Shown: piece after piece, positions 36,960 to 44,264 of the stretch
Layout of the letters: each line of letters begins with the position of its first letter
How positions within the stretch are numbered: position 1 is the stretch's first letter
NCBI RefSeq assembly: GCF_010723735.1
Contig: NZ_BLLB01000002.1
Coordinates: 3,038,001 to 3,102,000, forward strand
Direction: 5' to 3'
Origin: Mycolicibacterium hippocampi
GTDB lineage: Bacteria; Actinomycetota; Actinomycetes; Mycobacteriales; Mycobacteriaceae
DNA: 64,000 nt
Translations under genes and position numbers: made by a program
Notes under the pieces: model-generated
What the model was told of the DNA's origin: nothing
Databases searched by the model: none
The model's input: the letters and a program-made list of their open reading frames with translations, nothing else

Positions 36960-39292
36960 CCGCCGACGCATCGAAGCCGGGTACCGGCCGGGAATGGGTC
37001 GGTAGCTCGGTGCGGCGGCGGGAGGACGACCGCATGCTCGGCGGGAACGGCAGGTTCCTTGCCGACCATGCCGCCGGCGCACAGCACGTCGTGTTCATCC
37101 GGTCCGCGCAGGCCCATGCCAGGATCACCGGTGTCGACACCTCCGCCGCCGACGGGATGTCCGGCGTGTACGGCATCTTCGGCGCCGCCGATCTCGGCCT
37201 GGAGGGCGCTCCGATCCCGCTGCTGACCACCCCGGATCCCGGTTTCACCGCGGCCACCGCGCTGGTGCTCGCCGAGCAGCGGCTGCCGATCCTCGCCTCG
37301 GACCGGGTGCACTACGTGGGTCAGCCGATCGCGGTCGTCGTCGCCGAGAACCGCTACATCGCCGAGGACGCCGCCGAGAACGTCGTCGTGTCCTATGAGC
37401 CGCTGCCGCCGGTGACCGACGCACTGGCCGCACTCGAGCCGACCAGCGCCACGCTGTTCGAGCACCTGCCCGACAACCAGGCGGCCGCCCTCGAATACGA
37501 CTTCGGGGACCCGGGCCACGCGTTCCAGAACGCCGACCACGTCGTCGAGGGAACCTACCGGATGGAACGTCATGGTGCGGTGCCGCTCGAATGCCGCGGT
37601 GTACTGGCCCAATTCAACGACCACGAGGACCGGGTGGAGGTGCACACCTCGACCCAGGTCCCGCACATGGTGCGCAACGCGATCTGTGCCGTCACCGGCT
37701 GGGGCCGCGACGCGGTCAAGATCAGCGTGCCCGACGTCGGGGGCGGCTTCGGCACCAAGGCCAACGTCTACGGCGAGGAGATCGTGCTCGCCGTGCTGGC
37801 CGGGCACACCGGTCGGCGGCTGATCTGGGTCGAGGACCGTCAGGAGCACCTGGTGGCCAGCGCTCAGGCCAGAGACCAGCTTCACCGGGCGCGGCTGGCG
37901 GTCGATGCCGACGGCCGGATCCTGGCGTGGGACGTCGACTTTGTCGTGGACATCGGGGCGGGCAGCCTGTGGGTCGCAGGCATCATCGCCAACACCGCGG
38001 TCCACCTGATGGGGCCCTACCGGGTTCCCGCCGTGCACGTTCGTGGCCGTGCTGCCTTGACGAACAAGACCCTGGTGGCGCAGTACCGCGGCGCGGGCAG
38101 GCCCGAGGCCACGTTCTCGCTGGAGCGCAGCCTCGACGCCGCGGCCGCGGCGGTCGGCATCTCCTGCGCGGAGATCCGCAGACGCAACCTGCTGACGGCC
38201 GACGACATGCCCTACCACCGGCCGCTCCCGTACCGCGACGGAGTGCCGATCGCCTACGACGGCGGCGATTACCTGGCCTGCCTGGAGTCGGTGATCGGCG
38301 TGCTGCCGCGGTCAGAGCTCGACGTGTGTGCCGTCGAACACCCCGATCACCGCATCGGTTACGGCCTGTCCTGCTACCTGGAGGCCACCGGCCGCGGACC
38401 CCACGAAACGGCGCGGGTGCGGCTGCTGCCGTCCGGCCGCGTCGAGGTGACCGCCGGCGCGGCATCGGCAGGCCAAGGCCACGAAACCGTGTTCGCGCAG
38501 GTTGCCGCCGACGCCCTGGGCATACCGCTGGGACAGGTGCGCTACGTCGCCGCCGACACCGAACGGCTGCCCGAGGGGGTCGGCACGTTCGCCAGTCGCT
38601 CGGCCGTTCTGGCCGGGTCGGCGGTGCACCAGGCCTGCGGCGAGCTGGTAGACCTCGCGTCGCGCCGGGCCGCGGAGCTGATGGGGGTCGAGTCCGTCGC
38701 CTACCGCGCCGGCCGCTTCACGGCGGGGGACCGGGCCGTCGGCTGGGACGATCTGGCCGCGGCCGGACGGGTGGGGGGTGCGCGCGAGCGCGGTGCGCCG
38801 CTCGACGTCACGACCGTCTACCGGGTGGCCACCGTGACGTGGACGATGGGCGTGCATGCGGTGATCCTCGGGGTGCACCGCCGTACCGGAATCGTGAAGG
38901 TGTTGCGCTATGCGGTGTCTCACGAGGGCGGCCGCGAGATCAACCCGCGCATCGTCGAAGGCCAGATCGTCGGCGGTGTAGCCCAGGGTATCGGCGGGGC
39001 GCTGTTCGAGGCGTGGCGGTACTCGCCGGCGGGTGAGCCGATGTCGACGACGTTCGCGGCCTACCACCTGCCGCTGACCACCGACATGCCGGAGGTGACC
39101 GTGACCCACCTGCACGTCGACACCCCGACCAATCCGCTCGGCGTCCGCGGGGCGGGGGAGAGCGGCACCATCGCGGTGTACTCCGCGGTGGCCGCCGCCG
39201 TCGACGACGCGCTGGGAAACGGCTTCCACGTGACCAGCACCCCCGTCGCCACGGGTGAGCTTTGCCGGGCACTGGCGGGAGTGGGAGCGTGA
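36956..39292 (+). CDS. Molybdenum hydroxylase large subunit (xanthine dehydrogenase/CoxL family)
   Basis: A 778-residue molybdopterin-binding subunit from a TTG overlapping the permease stop, with GGAGAAG upstream. The N-terminal a/b hammerhead domain (VRRREDDRMLGGNGRFLADH) and the Moco domains are complete. The PDVGGGFGTKANVYGEE and AQYRGAGRPEATFSLER motifs (about residues 374-388) contact the cofactor. It lacks the CO-dehydrogenase-specific AYRCSFR loop, so it is not a form I CODH. The likely base is Glu735 in RGAGESGTIAVYSAV. Enzymes of this type hydroxylate carbons next to ring nitrogen with water as oxygen source. The substrate is unknown; an N-heterocycle is inferred from the neighbours. 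Confidence 0.9.
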   Translation: MTADASKPGTGREWVGSSVRRREDDRMLGGNGRFLADHAAGAQHVVFIRSAQAHARITGVDTSAADGMSGVYGIFGAADLGLEGAPIPLLTTPDPGFTAATALVLAEQRLPILASDRVHYVGQPIAVVVAENRYIAEDAAENVVVSYEPLPPVTDALAALEPTSATLFEHLPDNQAAALEYDFGDPGHAFQNADHVVEGTYRMERHGAVPLECRGVLAQFNDHEDRVEVHTSTQVPHMVRNAICAVTGWGRDAVKISVPDVGGGFGTKANVYGEEIVLAVLAGHTGRRLIWVEDRQEHLVASAQARDQLHRARLAVDADGRILAWDVDFVVDIGAGSLWVAGIIANTAVHLMGPYRVPAVHVRGRAALTNKTLVAQYRGAGRPEATFSLERSLDAAAAAVGISCAEIRRRNLLTADDMPYHRPLPYRDGVPIAYDGGDYLACLESVIGVLPRSELDVCAVEHPDHRIGYGLSCYLEATGRGPHETARVRLLPSGRVEVTAGAASAGQGHETVFAQVAADALGIPLGQVRYVAADTERLPEGVGTFASRSAVLAGSAVHQACGELVDLASRRAAELMGVESVAYRAGRFTAGDRAVGWDDLAAAGRVGGARERGAPLDVTTVYRVATVTWTMGVHAVILGVHRRTGIVKVLRYAVSHEGGREINPRIVEGQIVGGVAQGIGGALFEAWRYSPAGEPMSTTFAAYHLPLTTDMPEVTVTHLHVDTPTNPLGVRGAGESGTIAVYSAVAAAVDDALGNGFHVTSTPVATGELCRALAGVGA

Positions 39293-40167
39293 AGCCCGCC
39301 GAATTCGGCTACCACCGACCCGATTCGGTGGCAGAGGCGCTCACGCTGTTGGCCGAGGATCCCGAGGCCAAGCTCCTGGCAGGCGGTCAGTCCCTGCTGA
39401 CGCTGATGAACCTGCGCCTGGCCCGACCTTCAGCGGTCATCGACATCGGCCGGCTCACCGAGTTGAGCAGGATCTTCGACGACACCGAAGACCTTGTGCT
39501 GGGCGCCCTGGTCACCCACCGCACCGTCGAGGTGGACCCGTTGGTCACCGCGCGCGCGCCGATGCTTTCCGACGCGGCGCGCCACATCGGACACGTCGGG
39601 ATCCGTAACCGCGGGACCCTCGGCGGGTCGGTGGCACATGCCGATCCTGCGGCCGAGATGCCGCTGGCCACACTGGTTCTCGGTGCCACCTTCCATGTGG
39701 AATCGGCGTCAGCGGGACGCCGACAGGTCACCGCCGACGAGATGTTCGTGTCGTTCTTCACCAACTCGCTGGCCCCCGACGAGATGCTCACCTGGATCTC
39801 GGTGCCGGCGATCAGGCCCGACCAGGGCTGGGGTTTTGTCGAATACGCGCACCAGCACGGAGATTACGGTCTGGCCGGAGCGGGTTGTCTGCTCACGCTG
39901 GATCCGGACGGCAGGGTCGCGGGCCTGCGTGCCGGGGTGCTCAGCGTGGCGGACCGGCCACTGTTGTTCGTCGGCGACGATGCCGTCGGGCAGCTCCCGT
40001 CGGAAGGTTTGTGGCAGGAGTTGGCCGGTGGCTGGGCGGCTCGGATCGAACCGACCGCAGACGACGTCGACTACGCGCGCAGGCTCTGCGCGGCCGCTCT
40101 GGAGGAGGCGCTCACGGATGCCGCTCGACGCGCCCGCGCGCAGTCAGGGGGATCCGATGCCGAATGA
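39289..40167 (+). CDS. Molybdenum hydroxylase FAD-binding subunit (CoxM family)
   Basis: A 292-residue medium subunit from a GTG overlapping the large-subunit stop. The FAD phosphate loops AGGQSLLTLMNLRLARP and RNRGTLGGSVAHADPAAEMP are both intact, and the C-terminal CO_deh_flav_C domain follows. It passes electrons from the Fe-S subunit to an acceptor. It overlaps the Fe-S subunit gene by 11 bases. Confidence 0.93.
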   Translation: MKPAEFGYHRPDSVAEALTLLAEDPEAKLLAGGQSLLTLMNLRLARPSAVIDIGRLTELSRIFDDTEDLVLGALVTHRTVEVDPLVTARAPMLSDAARHIGHVGIRNRGTLGGSVAHADPAAEMPLATLVLGATFHVESASAGRRQVTADEMFVSFFTNSLAPDEMLTWISVPAIRPDQGWGFVEYAHQHGDYGLAGAGCLLTLDPDGRVAGLRAGVLSVADRPLLFVGDDAVGQLPSEGLWQELAGGWAARIEPTADDVDYARRLCAAALEEALTDAARRARAQSGGSDAE

Positions 40168-40681
40168 TGCGACGACGGTGACGGTCTCGGTCACGGTGAA
40201 CGGTACCCTGATCAGCAGGACGGTGCCCGCACGGCTGACCCTGGCCGACTTCCTCCGCGACGAGCTGGGCCTGACCGGCACACACCTGGGATGCGAACAC
40301 GGGGTGTGCGGCGCGTGCTCGGTGTTCGTCGAGGGCCGGTCGGCGCGTGCCTGTCTGATGCTGGCGGTCCAGGCGGACGGCTTGCGGGTCGACACCGTCG
40401 AGGGGCTGGATCAGTTCGAGGAGGCCGCGCGGCTCAGGCAGGCGTTCTCCGAGCGCGGCGGGTTGCAGTGCGGCTTCTGTACGCCGGGATTCCTGGTCTC
40501 TGCTGTCGAACTGCTGCGCGATCCGGACGCAGAGAAGCCGCTGACTGCGGACTCGGTCCGAGAGGCGTTGTCCGGCAACATCTGCCGCTGTACCGGATAC
40601 CAGGGAATCGTGGCCGCGGTGCTGGACGCGGTAGGCGCACCCGCGGACGGTGCGGACGGTGCGGACGGTGCGGACTCCTGA
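40157..40681 (+). CDS. Molybdenum hydroxylase [2Fe-2S] subunit (CoxS family)
   Basis: A 174-residue small subunit starting MPNDATTVTVSVTVNGTLIS, with AGGGGG upstream. Cys46, Cys51, Cys54 and Cys66 bind the plant-type cluster (GCEHGVCGACSVFVEG). Cys105, Cys108, Cys143 and Cys145 bind the second cluster (LQCGFCTPGF and NICRCTGYQG). The C-terminus ends in an unusual ADGADGADGADS tail from a 9-base tandem repeat. The order large, medium, small matches several hydroxylase operons. Confidence 0.94.
   Translation: MPNDATTVTVSVTVNGTLISRTVPARLTLADFLRDELGLTGTHLGCEHGVCGACSVFVEGRSARACLMLAVQADGLRVDTVEGLDQFEEAARLRQAFSERGGLQCGFCTPGFLVSAVELLRDPDAEKPLTADSVREALSGNICRCTGYQGIVAAVLDAVGAPADGADGADGADS
40643..40669. 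repeat. Three 9-base tandem repeats (GCGGACGGT)
   Basis: Three exact units plus a partial fourth encode the Ala-Asp-Gly tail of the Fe-S subunit. Changes in copy number keep the reading frame. Confidence 0.85.
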
Positions 40682-40694
40682 CGGCGCGCCGGCG

Positions 40695-41795
40695 GTGTCC
40701 ACGTCGGCGCGCCGCCGGCGTGCCACCCGGATGCTGCAGCCCGTTGGCGCGCCCCGGTGGGGAATGGCTGCGTGGCTGGCGCTCGGGCTCGGCGCGATTC
40801 TCGGCGCCACCACGGCACTCGGTCATGCCGAGTGGGGCTCGGCAGTGGGCCTGGGGTTGGTGCTGACGGCGGTTCCGTCGCTGCCGCTGACGTGGCGTCC
40901 GGCCCTGTCCACGATGGTGATCCGCGGGTGCGCGGTGCTGATCGGCGCCCTGGTGGCGATGCTGACGACCGGACACCCCGCGGTGCTCGCTGTGGCGACG
41001 GTGGCGACCGCGGTATGTGGGGCCGCGCTCGCGCGCGTGGGTCCGACCGCCGGGCTGGCTGTGGTGCTGATCGCCGTCGACCTGCCCGCGACGTCGGTGG
41101 GATACGACCCGGGCCGGGTCGCTGCGACGCTGGCGCCCTACGCGATCGGCGTGCTGGTCGTGCTCATCGCGTGGGGCGGGTGGTTCGGGTGCGCCGCGGC
41201 CCTGCGGCGGGCCCGCGGTGAATCGCCGGTCGCCGAGACAGCGGCGACGGCCTGGCGGGAACCGTGGCCGCACGTTCTGCGGGTCGGTGTGGCGGTGGCT
41301 GCGGCTGTCGCGCTGGCCGGCCTGTTACCCGAGGATCTGGTCGGCGGACACTGGCTCGTCACGAGTGTGATCCTGACCGTGCAGCCCACCGCCGGCGGGA
41401 CCGGAATGCGCCTGGCCCAGCGGCTCTCGGGCAACACGGTGGGCGCTCTGATCGCCGCGGTGCTGCTCGGTGCCCACCCGTCCATCCCCGTCGTCGCGGC
41501 GCTGACCGTCGTCCTCTTCACGCTCGCGATGGCGTTGCGCCCGGTCAACTACACCTGGTGGGCGGTCACCGGTCCGCCGGTGCTGTTGGTGATCAGCGAG
41601 TATCCCGAACTGTTCCCCTGGTACGAGGGAGGCGTGCGCCTGGCGATGAATCTGGCCGGCGCGGCGATCGTGCTGGTGGTGGTGTTCGGCGTTCCGGCAT
41701 TGACCCGCATCGCTTCTCGCAGCGGGAGGGGCGATTTCACCGAACACGATCAGTCGGATAGTGTATACAAAATCCAATCAGGGAGGTCTCAGTGA
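40695..41795 (+). CDS. FUSC-type membrane protein (aromatic acid exporter-like)
   Basis: A 366-residue integral membrane protein, GTG at 40695. It has two halves, each with hydrophobic helices; the first starts PRWGMAAWLALGLGAILGAT and the second LRVGVAVAAAVALAGLLPED. The second half has GGHWLVTSVILTVQPTAGGT and RLSGNTVGALIAAVLL, the FUSC-like core phrase. It lacks the large soluble domain of full FusC/AaeB pumps. Export of a toxic intermediate or uptake of substrate are both possible. The last codons overlap operator 4 and the enamidase start (GTGA). Confidence 0.8.
   Translation: MSTSARRRRATRMLQPVGAPRWGMAAWLALGLGAILGATTALGHAEWGSAVGLGLVLTAVPSLPLTWRPALSTMVIRGCAVLIGALVAMLTTGHPAVLAVATVATAVCGAALARVGPTAGLAVVLIAVDLPATSVGYDPGRVAATLAPYAIGVLVVLIAWGGWFGCAAALRRARGESPVAETAATAWREPWPHVLRVGVAVAAAVALAGLLPEDLVGGHWLVTSVILTVQPTAGGTGMRLAQRLSGNTVGALIAAVLLGAHPSIPVVAALTVVLFTLAMALRPVNYTWWAVTGPPVLLVISEYPELFPWYEGGVRLAMNLAGAAIVLVVVFGVPALTRIASRSGRGDFTEHDQSDSVYKIQSGRSQ
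41762..41777 (-). promoter_or_regulatory. Candidate GntR operator 4
   Basis: On the minus strand it reads TTGGATTTTGTATACA, a full match to TTGGAT-N4-TATnCA. It lies inside the last codons of the FUSC gene, 15 bases before the enamidase GTG, and overlaps a possible -10 (TAGTGT, 41759-41764, with TTCACC at 41736). It gives the second half of the cluster its own regulated promoter. Confidence 0.55.
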
Positions 41796-43027
41796 CGACG
41801 CTGCTCGTGGAGGACATCGGCCTCCTTGTGCCCGGCGACTTCACGGTCGCACCGGTCCGCGACACCACCCTGCTCGTGGAGGACGGGGTGATCGCCGGGA
41901 TCGGTGTGGACGTGGCGGCGCCCGACCAGGTGCTCTCGGCGGGCGGGCTGACCGTGATCCCCGGGCTGGTCGACGGTCACATCCATCCGACCTTCGGGGA
42001 GTGGACCCCGGCCCAGAACGCCGTCGGCTGGATCGGCAACTATCTGCACGGCGGCACCACGTCGATGGTGTCCGCCGGCGAATTGCATATTCCCGGGCTG
42101 AGTTTCGACGCGCTGACCCCGGAACTCGTCCTCAGCATCGCGATCACCTCGAAGCACACCACCGGACGGATGCGGCCGTCGGGGGTCAAGGTCAACGCCG
42201 GCACGGTGCTGCTGGTGCCGGGGATGTCCGAGGAGCACTTCGACCGGGCCCACCGGGAGGGCATCGATCAGCTGAAGTTCATCTTCTACGACTGGAATCG
42301 CCTGGGCGACGGTGAGGCGCAGCGGTACGTGCAGTGGGCTCACGAGCGCGGGATGACCGTCAAGCTGCACTCCGGCGGGGTCTCGCGGTCCGGTTCGAGC
42401 CGGGTCGCCGGCGCCGACGTCGTGATCGCGGTCGAGCCGGACGTGGTCGGCCACATCTCCGGCGGCCCGATCCCCCCTCCCGACGCCGACATCTCCGCCA
42501 TCATCGCCGGCTTGCCCGACACCTACGTGGAGGTCTGCAGTTCCAACAACTACCGGGCCACCACCGTTGTCGTCGACGAACTCACCCGGCGGGGCCGGCT
42601 CGACCGGTTGACCCTCGGCACCGACACCCCCGGCGGGACCGGTGTGATCCCGCGCGGCATGTTGCGCAACATCTGCTACCTGGCGTCGGTCTGCGGCGTC
42701 GATGCGGCGACGGCCGTGGCCGCGGCCACCGGGCAGACCGCACGCGCGCACCGGCTCGACACCGGTGTGATCGCCGAGGGCATGCCGGCGGATCTACTTG
42801 TCCTGGGCCCGATCACGGGCTCGACCGCCACCGACGCGCTGGAGTCCTTCGCGCTGGGTGATCTGCCGGGTATTGCCACGGTGCTGGTCGACGGGGTTCC
42901 ACTCGTCGCCACCCGCAGCGAGCAGACGCCGCCCCCGAGCCGTTCGGTGACCTGGCGGGGCGCTGACCCGCGACCGGCACCCGCCCGACCGGCCCCGGTC
43001 GGCGCTCACGCCTCCGGATGCTGCTGA
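41792..43027 (+). CDS. Enamidase-like amidohydrolase
   Basis: A 411-residue amidohydrolase, GTG start with AGGGAGG upstream. Over its whole length it resembles the enamidase of anaerobic nicotinate fermentation (Eubacterium barkeri), which opens the ring of 1,4,5,6-tetrahydro-6-oxonicotinate. Shared phrases include YLHGGTTSMVSAGELHIPG, RPSGVKVNAGTVLL, KLHSGG, VVGHISGGP and GTDTPGGTGVIPRGMLRNIC. Probable metal ligands are His63 and His65 (DGHIH), His193, His221 and Asp278. It should hydrolyse a cyclic enamide to an aldehyde acid and ammonia. The true substrate may be another lactam. The C-terminal 35 residues are a Pro-rich tail. Confidence 0.8.
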   Translation: MTTLLVEDIGLLVPGDFTVAPVRDTTLLVEDGVIAGIGVDVAAPDQVLSAGGLTVIPGLVDGHIHPTFGEWTPAQNAVGWIGNYLHGGTTSMVSAGELHIPGLSFDALTPELVLSIAITSKHTTGRMRPSGVKVNAGTVLLVPGMSEEHFDRAHREGIDQLKFIFYDWNRLGDGEAQRYVQWAHERGMTVKLHSGGVSRSGSSRVAGADVVIAVEPDVVGHISGGPIPPPDADISAIIAGLPDTYVEVCSSNNYRATTVVVDELTRRGRLDRLTLGTDTPGGTGVIPRGMLRNICYLASVCGVDAATAVAAATGQTARAHRLDTGVIAEGMPADLLVLGPITGSTATDALESFALGDLPGIATVLVDGVPLVATRSEQTPPPSRSVTWRGADPRPAPARPAPVGAHASGCC

Positions 43028-43055
43028 CCCACCCCCGACGACGTCAGGAGACGCC

Positions 43056-44249
43056 ATGTCCCGCCAGCCCGCCCCGCACACCGGACCGATCACCCCGGAT
43101 GTGCTACTGCGAGTCGACAGCCTGCTCGACGACGAGGAACGCCAGATCCGCGACACCGTGCGCGCTCTGGTGAAGAGCCGCATCGCCCCGGACATCGCGA
43201 CCTGGTACGAGGACGGTGAGCTGCCCGTGCGGGAACTGGCCGCCGAACTCGGAGACCTCGGGTTGCTCGGGATGCACCTGCAGGGCTACGGATGTGCCGG
43301 AACCTCGGCGGTCGCCTACGGGCTGGCCTGTCTGGAGCTCGAGGCCGGTGACTCCGGCATCCGCTCGCTGGTCAGCGTGCAGGGTTCGTTGGCGATGTTC
43401 GCGTTGCACGCCTACGGCAGCGAGGAACAGAAGCAGCAGTGGCTGCCCGACATGGCGGCAGGACGCAAGATCGGCTGCTTCGGCCTCACCGAACCCGACT
43501 TCGGCTCAAACCCGGCCGGAATGCGTGCCCGCGCAACCCGGTCCGGAGATGACTGGATTCTCAACGGCACCAAGATGTGGATCACCAACGGGTCGGTCGC
43601 CGACGTGGCGATCGTGTGGGCGCGCACCGACGACGGTGTGCGCGGATTCGCCGTTCCCACCGACGCTCCCGGCTTCACCGCGCACACCATCAAGTCGAAG
43701 ATGTCGCTGCGTGCGTCGGTGACCAGTGAGCTCGTGCTGGAGGACGTGCGACTGCCCGACAGCGCGCGACTGCCCGGCGCCACCAGCCTGCGGGCACCGC
43801 TGAGCTGCCTCAGCGAGGCGCGGTTCGGCATCGTGTTCGGAGCGGTGGGCGCCGCCAGGGACTGCCTGGAGACCGCTCTGACCTACTCCCGGTCCCGCAT
43901 GCAGTTCGACCGTCCGATCGGGGGCTTTCAGCTGACCCAGCAGAAGCTCGCCGACATGACGCTCGAGTACGGCAAGGCATTGCTGCTTGCGTTGCACCTC
44001 GGCCGCGCCAAAGACGCCGACGGATTGCGGCCCGAAGAGGTCAGCCTGGGCAAGCTCAACAATGTCCGGGAGGCCATCACGATCGCCCGCACAGCCCGCA
44101 CGATCCTGGGCGCCAGCGGCATCACCGGCGAGTACCCGGTGATGCGCCACGCGAACAACCTGGAATCGGTGTTGACCTACGAAGGCACCAGTGAGATGCA
44201 TACGCTGATGATCGGGCAGGCCCTCACGGGCACTGCCGCGTTCCGCTGA
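43056..44249 (+). CDS. Glutaryl-CoA dehydrogenase-like acyl-CoA dehydrogenase
   Basis: A 397-residue FAD enzyme. The signatures GYGCAGTSAVAYGLACLELE, IGCFGLTEPDFGSNPAGM and MSLRASVTSELVLEDV are those of the glutaryl-CoA dehydrogenase group rather than short-chain enzymes. The catalytic base is Glu376 in LTYEGTSEMHTLM. Glutaryl-CoA dehydrogenases oxidise and decarboxylate glutaryl-CoA to crotonyl-CoA. In this cluster it would process the C5 dicarboxylate expected after ring opening and deamination. It follows the enamidase gene by 28 bases, with TCAGGAG before the ATG. Confidence 0.85.
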   Translation: MSRQPAPHTGPITPDVLLRVDSLLDDEERQIRDTVRALVKSRIAPDIATWYEDGELPVRELAAELGDLGLLGMHLQGYGCAGTSAVAYGLACLELEAGDSGIRSLVSVQGSLAMFALHAYGSEEQKQQWLPDMAAGRKIGCFGLTEPDFGSNPAGMRARATRSGDDWILNGTKMWITNGSVADVAIVWARTDDGVRGFAVPTDAPGFTAHTIKSKMSLRASVTSELVLEDVRLPDSARLPGATSLRAPLSCLSEARFGIVFGAVGAARDCLETALTYSRSRMQFDRPIGGFQLTQQKLADMTLEYGKALLLALHLGRAKDADGLRPEEVSLGKLNNVREAITIARTARTILGASGITGEYPVMRHANNLESVLTYEGTSEMHTLMIGQALTGTAAFR

Positions 44250-44264
44250 CATCGGGGAGTTGCC

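Noticed and set aside
36956..40681. Aerobic CO dehydrogenase (coxMSL)
   Set aside because: The large subunit lacks the AYRCSFR active-site loop and the neighbours (importer, enamidase) do not fit CO oxidation.
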